NCBI GenBank assembly: GCA_035327585.1
Contig: DAOLDD010000007.1
Location: forward strand, 1-64,000
Source: JAMLJG01 sp035327585
Lineage (GTDB): Bacteria; Verrucomicrobiota; Kiritimatiellia; CAIVKH01
Reading direction: 5' to 3'
DNA: 64,000 nucleotides
A program made the translations under genes and the position numbers. Under the pieces are notes generated by a model. The model was not told the DNA's origin, ran no database searches, and was given only the letters and a program-made list of their open reading frames with translations. Below, one piece after another: positions 34,614 to 43,500 of the stretch (positions are counted from its first letter, which is position 1; every line of letters begins with the position of its first letter).

Positions 34614-35168
34614 ATGCCGGCATACGACGATCCAGACCGGGCGCTGGTGGAGGCCACGCAGCGGGGCGACCGTGCGGCCTTTACCGCGCTCGTGGAGCGG
34701 CACCAGAAACCGCTGTACCAGTTCGCTTGGCGCCTGCTGGGCGACGCGGCGCTGGCGCAGGACGCCACGCAGGAGGCGTTGGCGCGGGCATGGATCAAAC
34801 GTACTTCCTTCCAGTTCCGCCCCGGCGCCCGCTATTCGACCTGGCTGTTCCAGCTCGCGCGCAACGCGGCGGTCGACCTGCTACGCAAGCGGCGCGAGGT
34901 TGCGCTGGATGACGACGCAGCGGACCTTCCCCACACCGCGGAGGACGCGGCGATCATGGCGCAACACAAGGAAATCGGAGAGCGCATCGCCTCCGCTGTC
35001 GCGGCGCTGCCGGAGGAACAGCGCACCGCCGTCGTGCTCGCCGAATACCACGGCCACTCCGCCCGGGAAATCGCAATGGTCCTGCGCTGCTCCCCACGCG
35101 CCGCCGAGTCCCACCTCTACCGCGCCAAACAAGCCCTCCGCACCGCGCTCGCCGACCTGCGCGCGTAG
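34614..35168 (+). CDS. ECF-family RNA polymerase sigma factor
   Basis: A 184-residue extracytoplasmic-function sigma factor. Region 2 (about 10-75) contains HQKPLYQFAWRLLGDAALAQDATQEALARAW and the -10-binding YSTWLFQLARNAAVDLLRKR; region 4 (about 120-180) holds the helix-turn-helix LAEYHGHSAREIAMVLRCSPRAAESHLYRA. The next gene encodes a small single-pass protein and the one after a periplasmic metal-sensor-like protein, the arrangement of a CnrH/CnrY/CnrX-type module. It probably drives the metal-efflux genes downstream. Confidence 0.85.
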   Translation: MPAYDDPDRALVEATQRGDRAAFTALVERHQKPLYQFAWRLLGDAALAQDATQEALARAWIKRTSFQFRPGARYSTWLFQLARNAAVDLLRKRREVALDDDAADLPHTAEDAAIMAQHKEIGERIASAVAALPEEQRTAVVLAEYHGHSAREIAMVLRCSPRAAESHLYRAKQALRTALADLRA

Positions 35169-35254
35169 GCGCTTGACGCGCTTCTCCACGCGCGAACGGG
35201 TGTGGTCGAATTTTTCCCGTGCGTAGTTTTCCCGCCTCGCGCGTTTAACTCCAT

Positions 35255-35521
35255 ATGAAGCCCCTATCGGATGAACAACTGGACCATATGCTGGCGCGTT
35301 GGACCGCGCCGGAGCCGCCGCCGGGCCTGGGCTCGGGCGTTTGGGCGCGCGTGGATTCGGCGCGGCCATCCCTGCTGCAAAACGCCTGGGCCTTCCGGCT
35401 GGCCGCCGGGCTGACGGTCGTCCTCTGGATCGCGGTCGTCCTCACGCCGGCGCGACCATCCACCATCACGGCGTCTGAAAGTCTGACCGTTGCCCTGGCG
35501 TGGGCGGGAGGCGCACGATGA
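35255..35521 (+). CDS. Putative anti-sigma factor, single-pass membrane protein (CnrY-like)
   Basis: An 88-residue protein: about 45 residues that would be cytoplasmic (MKPLSDEQLDHMLARWTAPE), one membrane helix at about 47-66 (FRLAAGLTVVLWIAVVLTPA) and a short outside tail. The size and topology fit CnrY-type anti-sigma factors. No classic zinc anti-sigma motif is present. It overlaps the sensor-like gene by 4 bases. The role is inferred from position after the sigma gene; the family is not certain. Confidence 0.6.
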   Translation: MKPLSDEQLDHMLARWTAPEPPPGLGSGVWARVDSARPSLLQNAWAFRLAAGLTVVLWIAVVLTPARPSTITASESLTVALAWAGGAR

Positions 35522-35994
35522 ATACCACGCGCTGGTGGTGCCTCGCCCTCGTGGCCGCTACTGCACTCTCCTTCTCCGCGGGACGCTGGAGCGCGGACCC
35601 GGCGACGCTGCCCGACCCGCTGCGCAACATCGGCTCGCTCCAACTCGACTGGCTGGACCTGACGGCCGCACAGGCGGCGGAAGTGGCGCGAATCCAGCCG
35701 CCCTACGCGCACGCCGTGAAATCCGGTTGCGACGCGCAATGCGCGGCGCGCTGCCAACTGGTGAATGCGCTGGTGGCGGATACGTGGAACGCCGACCAGG
35801 CGCGCGCCGCCGTCGAGGCGATGTGCGATGCGCACCGCGAAACGGAACTCGCCACGCTCGACTACCTCGGGCAGATACACGCCGTCCTCACGCCGGAACA
35901 GCGAACCCGCCTGATGCAGCGCGTCGGCGCCTGCCTGTGCGAGAGCTGTGCCACAAATGGAAACCTGTGCTGCATCCCGGAGGAGAACCCATGA
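35518..35994 (+). CDS. Periplasmic heavy-metal sensor-like protein (CnrX/metal-resistance family), Cys-rich
   Basis: A 158-residue protein with an N-terminal membrane anchor (WWCLALVAATALSFSAG) and an all-helical periplasmic domain containing LDLTAAQAAEVARI and AVLTPEQRTRLMQRV, the pattern of the Spy/CnrX heavy-metal-resistance fold. It is unusual in having ten cysteines, among them GCDAQCAARC, ACLCESC and a final CC. The extra thiols suggest binding of a soft metal such as Cu, Ag or Hg. It would act with the upstream 88-residue protein to release the sigma factor. It overlaps both neighbours by 4 bases. Confidence 0.68.
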   Translation: MNTTRWWCLALVAATALSFSAGRWSADPATLPDPLRNIGSLQLDWLDLTAAQAAEVARIQPPYAHAVKSGCDAQCAARCQLVNALVADTWNADQARAAVEAMCDAHRETELATLDYLGQIHAVLTPEQRTRLMQRVGACLCESCATNGNLCCIPEENP

Positions 35995-36311
35995 GAAATA
36001 GCGTGCACCTGCTGTTCGGCATCCTGCTCATCGCAAGCGGCGCGCTCGCCGCGGAACCCGAGGCCACCGAGAAACCAAAGGATAAACCCTATCCCTTCAA
36101 CTTCTGCATCGTGCAGGGCGACGAATTCGAACCCGAGAAGGAGCCATACGTCATCCGCCACGAGGGCCAGATCTACAAGGTGTGCTGCCGCGACTGCTAT
36201 GACGAGTTCAAGAAGGACCCCGCGCCGCATGTGAGCAGGTTTGAAGCGCTGAAGAAAAAACACTCTCGCGGCCTGATAAGCCCCGAGCACAAGGAGACAG
36301 AAGCACCATGA
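35991..36311 (+). CDS. Secreted small metal-binding protein with a CCxxC domain (copy 1)
   Basis: A 106-residue exported protein with signal peptide MRNSVHLLFGILLIASGALA, cleaved before AEPE. The mature part holds FCIVQGDEF and, 20-odd residues later, YKVCCRDCYDEFKKDP. This C-x(n)-CCxxC arrangement is the same domain seen at 36901 and at the C-terminus of the RND adaptor at 39032, and resembles YHS/TRASH metal-binding domains. A periplasmic metal-chaperone role is inferred. It overlaps both neighbouring genes by 4 bases, so it is translated as part of the sensor operon. Confidence 0.7.
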   Translation: MRNSVHLLFGILLIASGALAAEPEATEKPKDKPYPFNFCIVQGDEFEPEKEPYVIRHEGQIYKVCCRDCYDEFKKDPAPHVSRFEALKKKHSRGLISPEHKETEAP

Positions 36312-36814
36312 ATGCAATAACGAGACTAGCAGTATCGGCAATCGCCGCGGGATTAATGGCCCCCGCCGTATATGCGGAGGACAAGGCGATTGATGCCGTT
36401 TCGTGCGCGAAATGCGAAACGGTATGGGTGCGGGCGCCCCTGGCCGGACAGAAGGCGAAGGGCTATACACGCAAGGGCAAAATGGTCTGCCCGGATTGCG
36501 TGACGGCGGTGCAAAATGTATTCGCCGGCGGAAAACTCGAACACGCGTGCGCAACATGTGGAGACTTGGAGGCGTGCGTTATCGAACAGGAGCGCGTCAA
36601 CAGCGTGGAGAAGAAGGATCGCGCCGCCACCTGCTCCAAGTGCGAAATAACGTGGACGCGAACCCCTCACAAGATCGGGAAAATCAACACGTACAGAACA
36701 AAATCAAGCATGTCGTGCAAGGACTGCGAAACGGCGGCCAAGCAGTACCTTGAATCGGGAGAATGGGCATCCGCATGCGGCGCCTGTGGCGATCGCCTTG
36801 CGGCTTGTCACTGA
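36308..36814 (+). CDS. Secreted tandem Cys-rich protein (14 cysteines)
   Basis: A 168-residue exported protein with signal peptide ending AVYA before EDKA. The mature region is a duplication of about 65 residues. Each half carries CxxC (CAKC, CSKC), then CxxC (CPDC, CKDC), then CxxC with one more Cys four or five residues on (CATCGDLEAC, CGACGDRLAAC), so seven per half. The first pair is followed by W-x-R (ETVWVR, EITWTR). This looks like a treble-clef or zinc-ribbon-like metal site. No named family recognised. Context suggests periplasmic metal binding. Confidence 0.7.
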   Translation: MNAITRLAVSAIAAGLMAPAVYAEDKAIDAVSCAKCETVWVRAPLAGQKAKGYTRKGKMVCPDCVTAVQNVFAGGKLEHACATCGDLEACVIEQERVNSVEKKDRAATCSKCEITWTRTPHKIGKINTYRTKSSMSCKDCETAAKQYLESGEWASACGACGDRLAACH

Positions 36815-36826
36815 CGCGCGGCGGAG

Positions 36827-36861
36827 GCGCGCCTCACTGATTGTACTTCCGTGAGGCGCGC
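36827..36861. terminator. Hairpin after the 14-Cys gene, possible terminator or attenuator
   Basis: gcgcgcctcac (36827-36837) pairs perfectly with gtgaggcgcgc (36851-36861) across a 13-base loop. There is no T-run, so intrinsic termination is doubtful; it may protect upstream mRNA or partly separate the sensor operon from the genes downstream. Confidence 0.5.
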
Positions 36862-36900
36862 ATACTCGTGCACTTCAAATATATATAGGGAATTATTCAC

Positions 36901-37221
36901 ATGAAATGGATCTATCCGCTGATCGCCAGCCTGCTTCTTGTAAACGTCGCGATGGCCGAATCAAAAACCGAACGGGAACGCCCGATCCTCGCATACCCCC
37001 TGAAAGTCTGCATCATTTCGGGCGAAAAACTGGGGAGCCACGGAAAGCCGATTGTCCATATGCACGGCGATCGGGAAATCAAGCTGTGCTGTCGTCAGTG
37101 CCTCAAAAAATTCACGTCAAATCCACAAAAGTATATCGCCGCGATCGATAAGGCGGCGATTGACGAGGCCCCCGCAACGGATTCATCGCACACCGATCAA
37201 AAACCTCACGCCCATCATTAA
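36901..37221 (+). CDS. Secreted small metal-binding protein with a CCxxC domain (copy 2)
   Basis: A 106-residue exported protein with signal peptide MKWIYPLIASLLLVNVAMA. The mature part has VCIISGEKLGSHGKP and GDREIKLCCRQCLKKFTSNP, the same C ... CCxxC domain as the protein at 35991, and a His-rich tail (HTDQKPHAHH) that could also bind metal. The AGGGA ribosome binding site lies 10 bases before the ATG, after a TATATA-rich stretch that could be a promoter. The function as a periplasmic metal-handling protein is inferred from domain and context. Confidence 0.7.
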   Translation: MKWIYPLIASLLLVNVAMAESKTERERPILAYPLKVCIISGEKLGSHGKPIVHMHGDREIKLCCRQCLKKFTSNPQKYIAAIDKAAIDEAPATDSSHTDQKPHAHH

Positions 37222-37230
37222 GATTTTAGA

Positions 37231-37767
37231 ATGAGTCCCCCAACAACAACCAGCCCGATTCTTGCGGCGCTCTCCCCGCACCTCGGACATGCACACGAAG
37301 CGCTGCAATCGGGTGGGCCATCGCTGATGGAATATCTTGCCCGATTGCACCCCGTGGTCATTCATTTTCCAATCGCGCTATTTCTGGCGGCCGCCGTTGC
37401 CGACCAGCTTTCCGCGCGTTTAGGACGTCGGCAATATGATCTTACCGCAAGCTTCTGCGTGACGCTGGCCACCGTTTCGGCATACGCCGCGGGGATCTTC
37501 GGCTGGTTCGCCGCCGACACGGCCTCCGTTCCCCATGATCCGGCTTGGATGTTGATCGTGCATCAGTGGCTTGGTCTGTCCACGATAGGGTTCGGTACAA
37601 TTGCCGTGCTTACGAACCGCCTTTATCACCGTCGGGGGAAGCCGATACACCGCGCACTGTATCGTCTCGCGCTTTATTCGGCGGCGATGACCGTCGCCGG
37701 AGCCGGGCACCTAGGATCACTGCTTGTACGCGGTGAGGACTTTTTCAAATGGGGTGGCGCCCAATGA
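37231..37767 (+). CDS. DUF2231-type membrane protein
   Basis: A 178-residue integral membrane protein with four helices (about 45-65, 73-95, 107-127 and 145-165). The first helix region begins LHPVVIHFPIAL, the conserved histidine motif of DUF2231 proteins, which are thought to be cytochrome- or metal-related but lack a firm function. It overlaps the TolC-like gene by 4 bases and so belongs to the efflux operon. The histidines may bind metal or haem. Confidence 0.72.
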   Translation: MSPPTTTSPILAALSPHLGHAHEALQSGGPSLMEYLARLHPVVIHFPIALFLAAAVADQLSARLGRRQYDLTASFCVTLATVSAYAAGIFGWFAADTASVPHDPAWMLIVHQWLGLSTIGFGTIAVLTNRLYHRRGKPIHRALYRLALYSAAMTVAGAGHLGSLLVRGEDFFKWGGAQ

Positions 37768-39035
37768 AGTGGAGGGCGTTGTGGTGTGCCTTTTTTTGTA
37801 TCGCGCCCGTCGGCACGGAATTGCTTGCGGACACGATAGATGGACTCATCAATGAAGGTTTGCTCAAGAGTCAAGGGCTGCTCGCGGCCGAATCGCAATG
37901 GCGCGCGGCGCAGCAGCGCATCCGGCCCGCCCGCAGTCTCGATGACCCGATGGTCGGCGTGGACGTGATGCGCATGAACACGCGGATCGACGACTACATG
38001 GGCCTCGAATACATGGTCAGCCAGCGCCTGCCACCTTTGGGCGTGCGCGACGCGCGCAGCGAGGCGGCGAAACTCCAGGCCGACGCGGCGGGCTTCCGCT
38101 ATCTCGAAAAAGGGCGGGAGATGCGCGCATCCGTGATCGAAGCGGCGTGGAAGCTACGCCTCGCGGAGTTGCGTGTGGAACGGTACGACGACATGACGCG
38201 CCTCGCGTCCAACATGGTGGAATCGGTGCGCGCGCGCTATGAATCGGGCCAGGCCATGGCGGCGGATTTCGCACGCGCCCGGATCGAGCTGGTCCGCATG
38301 GCCGTCGAGGCCGCCAACATGCGGCGCGAGCGCCCGGCCATGCTGGCGGAGTTGAACGCCCTGCTGGATGCGCCGCCGGACACGCCGCGCGACGTCTCGG
38401 CGCTGCCGCCGCCCGCGCCGCTCCCGCTCTCGCGCGAGGCCTATCTCGCCCGCGCAGGAGAGTACCGCTGCGCGCTGCTGTCGTTCGACCGCGAAACAAA
38501 GGCGCGCGTCGCGCTCGCCCGCGCCGCGCGCCGGGAACAGCGCCCGATGTTCGAAGTCCGCGTCGAAGCCCGCCAGTTCGAGGGAAGCGGCGGGATCGAC
38601 GAGGTGGATACCGGTCTCTTTATGAACATCCCCTGGCTCTGGTACGGAAAATACAAGGGCATGATCGCCGAGGCCGCGGCGGAGGAACAAATGGCCCGCG
38701 CGGAACTGGCGGAGGAAATCCGCGTGACGGAAATGGAGGTCAGCGATTTTTATGCGCGCGCCGAGAACAACTGGCACACCGCGTCCGCGTTGCGCGACGA
38801 GGTCCTTCCACTGGCCGGGGAAGCGCTGGCACAGGCCCAGGCCGCCTTCACGTCGGGCGCGGGCGGACTCATGGATGTCATCGATGCGCAGCGCGTCCTG
38901 CTGGAGGTGCGGCTCGAACTCGACACCGCGCTCGCCACGTACGCCGGCGCGCACGCGCGACTGGAACAGATCGCGGGCCCATTCGGCGACTGGGAAAAAT
39001 CCACCGGCGCATTGCCCAGGGAGTTGATGCCATGA
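37764..39035 (+). CDS. Outer-membrane efflux protein (TolC/CusC family)
   Basis: Outer-membrane channel of a tripartite metal-efflux pump. The 423-residue protein has a signal peptide (MKWRALWCAFFCIAPVGTELLA) and two long OEP-type helical repeats; typical pieces are MNTRIDDYMGLEYMVSQRLP and QAQAAFTSGAGGLMDVIDAQ. The chosen ATG overlaps the stop of the DUF2231 gene; an ATG 5 codons upstream is also in frame. The 3' end overlaps the adaptor gene by 4 bases. Confidence 0.88.
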   Translation: MKWRALWCAFFCIAPVGTELLADTIDGLINEGLLKSQGLLAAESQWRAAQQRIRPARSLDDPMVGVDVMRMNTRIDDYMGLEYMVSQRLPPLGVRDARSEAAKLQADAAGFRYLEKGREMRASVIEAAWKLRLAELRVERYDDMTRLASNMVESVRARYESGQAMAADFARARIELVRMAVEAANMRRERPAMLAELNALLDAPPDTPRDVSALPPPAPLPLSREAYLARAGEYRCALLSFDRETKARVALARAARREQRPMFEVRVEARQFEGSGGIDEVDTGLFMNIPWLWYGKYKGMIAEAAAEEQMARAELAEEIRVTEMEVSDFYARAENNWHTASALRDEVLPLAGEALAQAQAAFTSGAGGLMDVIDAQRVLLEVRLELDTALATYAGAHARLEQIAGPFGDWEKSTGALPRELMP

Positions 39036-40471
39036 AACGCAAATACGGATTGCTTCTCGCGGTCGCCTTCCTCGCGGGCCTCGTGCTGCGCGGCTGGATC
39101 AGCCCGGCCCAACCACACGGCGCCGGAGCGGCGGTAACGGATGCATCCGCCGCGACGGAATGGACGTGCTCCATGCATCCGCAAATCCGACAACCGAAAC
39201 CGGGCCTCTGCCCGATTTGCGCAATGGATCTGATCCCCGCTGGCGGCGGCGGTGTGGACCCCGGCCCGCGCGCCATCGCGATGTCCGCGGCGGCGCGGGA
39301 ACGCGCGGGCATCGAAACCGCCGTCGCGAAACGCGGCCCCGCCGACGCGAAAATCCGGCTCGCCGGCACGCTCGCCTACGCCGACACGCATCGCCGCGCG
39401 GTTGCCCTGGTCGCCGAAGGCCAGCTTCGCAGGCTGCACGCCAATACACCGGGCCTGTCCTTTCACGCCGGCGCACCGCTCGCGGAGCTCTACAGCCCCG
39501 ATGTGTATGCCGCCGCGCAGGAACTTATCTCGCTGCGCAGCGCACCCTCGGCAAGCGCGAGCGCGGCGCGCCGGAAACTGGCGCTGCTCGGCGTGGGCGC
39601 GGACCAGATCGAGGCCATCGCACAGGCGGCGCATGCACCGGAAACGTACACGCTGACGAGCCCGATTGACGGCGTCGTGCTGTCCGTCGATGCGCGGGAG
39701 GGCGCGTGGATGATGGGCGGCGGGACGCTGCTTGAAATCGCCGACCCCTCCGTGTTGTGGCTCCACCTCGACGTCTATGAACAGCACGCGGAGAACGTGC
39801 GTGTCGGACAGAAACTGGCCGTCTCCGTTGACGCGCTGCCCGGCGCGTCTTTCGAGGCGGAGATCACCTTTGTTCCGCCGGAGCTTGATCCGATGACGCG
39901 CAGCCTGAAGGTGCGGGCGGAACTGCCGAATCCGGACGGACGCTTGAAGCCCGGCCTGTACGCCCGCGCCGTGCTGGACGCCCGCCTCGCCGATGACGCG
40001 CTGCTCGTGCCGGCGTCCGCCGTCCTGCTGACGGGAACCCGCGCGATGGTGTTTGTGCAGGCGCCGGACGATCCATCCGTGTTCGAAAGCCGCGTCGTCG
40101 AGACCGGCCCGCGCGCGGGCGGGCACTACATCATCCGCGAAGGACTCGCCGAGGGTGAACGCGTCGCGACGCGCGGCGCGCTGCGGGTCGACAGCACGTT
40201 GCAGTTGCTCGGCAAGCCCTCGATGATGGGCCTGCCGTCGGACGACGGCAAATCAGCAACGCGCCCGCAAACCCACTGTCCGATCATTGGCGGCGCCATT
40301 GATCGGGAGGTGTTCGTGGATTATCGCGGGTTGCGCATCTATTTCTGCTGCCCCGGCTGCGACGAGGATTTCCTGAAGGACCCCGAGGCCATGCTCAGCC
40401 GCATGCGGGCCGAGGGCATTGAGCCCGAAAAGGCGCCACTGAAAAACACGCCACATAATCATCAACATTGA
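39032..40471 (+). CDS. RND efflux periplasmic adaptor (CusB-like) with metal-binding domains at both ends
   Basis: Membrane-fusion protein linking the RND pump to the outer-membrane channel. The 479-residue protein has an N-terminal anchor, a heavy-metal-binding domain (CSMHPQIRQ ... GLCPICAMDLIP, about residues 48-70), lipoyl/hairpin and beta-barrel regions (YTLTSPIDGVVLSVDAREG), then an unusual C-terminal domain after residue 405: HCPIIGGAIDREVFV and YFCCPGCDEDFLKDP. That last domain is the C ... CCxxC fold also found as two free secreted proteins of this locus. The length exceeds typical CusB by this domain. It probably receives metal from the small proteins. Confidence 0.88.
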   Translation: MKRKYGLLLAVAFLAGLVLRGWISPAQPHGAGAAVTDASAATEWTCSMHPQIRQPKPGLCPICAMDLIPAGGGGVDPGPRAIAMSAAARERAGIETAVAKRGPADAKIRLAGTLAYADTHRRAVALVAEGQLRRLHANTPGLSFHAGAPLAELYSPDVYAAAQELISLRSAPSASASAARRKLALLGVGADQIEAIAQAAHAPETYTLTSPIDGVVLSVDAREGAWMMGGGTLLEIADPSVLWLHLDVYEQHAENVRVGQKLAVSVDALPGASFEAEITFVPPELDPMTRSLKVRAELPNPDGRLKPGLYARAVLDARLADDALLVPASAVLLTGTRAMVFVQAPDDPSVFESRVVETGPRAGGHYIIREGLAEGERVATRGALRVDSTLQLLGKPSMMGLPSDDGKSATRPQTHCPIIGGAIDREVFVDYRGLRIYFCCPGCDEDFLKDPEAMLSRMRAEGIEPEKAPLKNTPHNHQH

Positions 40472-40478
40472 AGAAACC

Positions 40479-40563
40479 CCTCACCCCAACCCTCTCCCCG
40501 CCGTTGCGGGGCGAGGGAGACCGAATTCCCCCCTCTCCCCATGGGAGAGGGCTGGGGTGAGGG
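40479..40563. repeat. Family H inverted repeat forming the leader of cusA
   Basis: cctcaccccaaccctctccc (from 40479) pairs with gggagagggctggggtgagg (to 40563) across about 40 bases that include a second hairpin (ccccgccgttgcggggcg). This ctctcccc/ggggagagg wording is a repeat type common in environmental bacterial genomes. Here it fills the whole adaptor-cusA gap, and its last bases (gagggcgg) are the only purine-rich sequence before the cusA ATG, so the repeat seems to provide the ribosome binding site. Confidence 0.75.
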
Positions 40564-40573
40564 CGGACACTCC

Positions 40574-43500
40574 ATGAACAAGCTCCTCCTCTTCTGCCTC
40601 CAGAACAAGCTGGTCGTCTTCCTGCTGGCGGCGTTCCTGGTCGTGTGGGGCGTGTTGCATGCGCCGTTCGACTGGAGGGTGCTGCGCGACCTGCGCGATC
40701 CGGTGCCGGTCGACGCGATCCCCGACATCGGCGAAAACCAGCAGATCGTGTTCGCGGAGTGGATGGGCCGTTCGCCGCGCGACATGGAGGACCAGGTCAC
40801 CTATCCGCTGACGACGGCCCTGCTCGGCGTGCCCGAGGTTCGCACCGTGCGCAGCATTTCAATGTTCGGATTCACGACAATCTTCGTGATCTTCAACGAG
40901 GACGCGGAGTTCTACTGGTCCCGCTCGCGCATCCTCGAGAAACTCGCCAGCCTGCCGCCCGGCACGCTGCCCGATGGCGTACAGCCGATGCTCGGCCCCG
41001 ACGCGACCGCGCTCGGCCAGGTCTTCTGGTACACGCTCGAGGGGCGCGACGCGGAAGGAAGACCCACGGGCGGCTGGGATTTGCAGGAATTGCGCAGCAT
41101 CCAGGACTTCACCGTCAAATACGCGCTGCAAGCGGCGGAGGGCGTCAGCGAAGTCGCGTCCATCGGCGGCCATGTGAAGGAATATCAGGTGGACGTCGAC
41201 CCCGACGCGCTGCGCGTGTACGGCGTCACGCTGATGGAGGTCGTCGACGCGGTGCGCCGCTCCAACCTCGACGTCGGCGCGAACGTGATGGAGATCAACA
41301 ACGTCGAGTATTCCATCCGCGGCGTCGGGTTCATCAAATCGACGGCCGACCTCGAACAGGCCGTCGTGAAGGCGACGGATGGCGTGCCGATTTTTCTGCG
41401 GCAGGTCGCCCAGATCGCGCTCGGGCCGCAGTTCCGGCGCGGCGCGCTGGACAAGGAGGGCGCGGAGGCGGTCGGCGGCGTGGTCGTCGTCCGCTACGGC
41501 GAAAATCCGCTCGCCGCGATCCGCAACGTGAAGGCGAAGATCGCGGAAATCGCCCCCGCCCTGCCCCGCAAGACGCTGGACGACGGGCGCGTGAGCCAGG
41601 TGACGCTGGTGCCGTTCTACGACCGCACCGACCTGATCAACGAAACGCTGGGCACCCTGAATCGCGCGCTGTACGCGCAGATCCTGGTCACGTCGATCGT
41701 GGTCCTCGTGATGGTGCGCCACCTCGCGAGTTCGATCCTCATTTCCCTGGTGATGCCGCTGACGGTGTTGGGCTGTTTCATCGCCATGCGGCGGTTCGGC
41801 GTCGACGCGAACCTCGTCTCGCTCGCCGGCATCGCGATCGCCATCGGCACCATCGTGGACATGGGCATCATCGTCTGCGAAAACATCCTCCGCCACCTGC
41901 GGGACGCGGAGGATCGCGGCGAGCGGCCCGATCGCGCGGCGCGGCTGGCGCTGGTGCATCGCGCGGTGATCGAAGTCAGCGGCGCGGTCGTCACCGCCGT
42001 CGCGACGACGATCGTCAGTTTCCTCGCCGTCTTCACGATGGAGGCCGCGGAGGGCAAGCTGTTCAAACCGCTGGCGTTCACCAAGACGTTCGTCCTGCTG
42101 GGCTCCGTGGTCGTCGCACTCACCATCATCCCCGCACTGGCGCATCTCTTCTTCCGGCGCAGCGGCACGGGCGGGCGTGGATGGATTGCGTACGTCGTTG
42201 CAGGCGTGCTGGCGCTGTTGCTCGCGTACGACTGGATGCCGCTCGGCCCCGACCTCGGCCTGATCCGCAACGCGCTGCTTGTCGCGGCGCTGGTCGGCGG
42301 CGTGCTGGCGTTGCTGCTGCTCTACCAGCGCTATTACGCGGCCATTCTCCGCTGGTGCCTCGACCACAAGGCCACGTTCCTCGCGATCCCCTCTTTCGTG
42401 GTCGTGTTTGGCGTACTCGTGTGGTTCGGCTTCCCACGCCTGTTCGGCTGGCTGCCGCACACCGTGCGCCAGTGGAAACCGGTGGCCGCGATCTACCACG
42501 CGTTTCCCGGCCTGGGGCGCGAGTTCATGCCGCCGCTCGACGAGGGTTCGTTCCTCTTTATGCCCACGGCGATGCCGCACGCGGGCATCAACGAAGTGCT
42601 CGACCTGATGCAGCTTCAGGACATGGCGTTCTATTCCATTCCCGAGGTCGACTCCGCCGTCGGCAAGCTGGGCCGCGTCGAGAGCGCGCTCGACCCGGCG
42701 CCCGTACCGATGGTCGAGACGCTGATCACCTATAAATCGGAATACCTCACGGACGCCGCGGGCCGTCGCCTCACCTTCCGCTACGATCCATCGGAAACGG
42801 ATTTCGCGCGCGATGCCGACGGCGCTCCACTGCCGGGCCCCGATGGCGAACCGTATCGCATCCGCGGGAAATTCCCGCGCGATGAACAAGGGCGGCTGAT
42901 CCCCGACCGGCGCGGCCATCCGTTCCGCCAGTGGCGCGCGGCGCTCGACCCGGCGCTCAACGAAGGCCGCGCCGCGTGGCCGGGCGTCCGCTCGCCACGC
43001 GACATCTGGGATGAAATCGTCGCCGCGGGCAACGTGCCCGGCATGACCTCCGCGCCGTGGCTCCAGCCGATCTCCGCGCGGATCGTGATGCTGCAAAGCG
43101 GCATGCGCGCACCGATGGGCCTCAAGGTGCGCGGCCCTTCGCTGGAAGCGATCGAGGAGGCGGCATTGCGGATCGAGGCGGCGCTCAAGGAGGTGCCCGC
43201 GATCAATCCCGCCACGGTGATCGCCGACCGCATCGTCGGCAAACCGTATCTCGAAATCCACCCCGACCGCACGGCGCTCGCGCGCTACGGCATCGCTGTC
43301 GCGGATTTCCAGGACGTGTTGGAAACCGCGGTGGGCGGCATGCCCGTCACGCGCACCGTCGAAGGCCGCGAGCGCTATCCCGTCCGCGTCCGCTACGCGC
43401 GCGAGCGGCGCGATTCGATCGAGGCGCTGAAGGAAATCCTTGTGCCCGCCATGGCCGGCGCGCAGATCCCGCTCGGCCAGCTCGCGGACCTCCGCTACGT

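Noticed and set aside
38750..40126. Minus-strand open frame of 458 codons opposite the TolC and CusB genes
   Set aside because: Shadow frame; the opposite strand carries clear efflux protein motifs.
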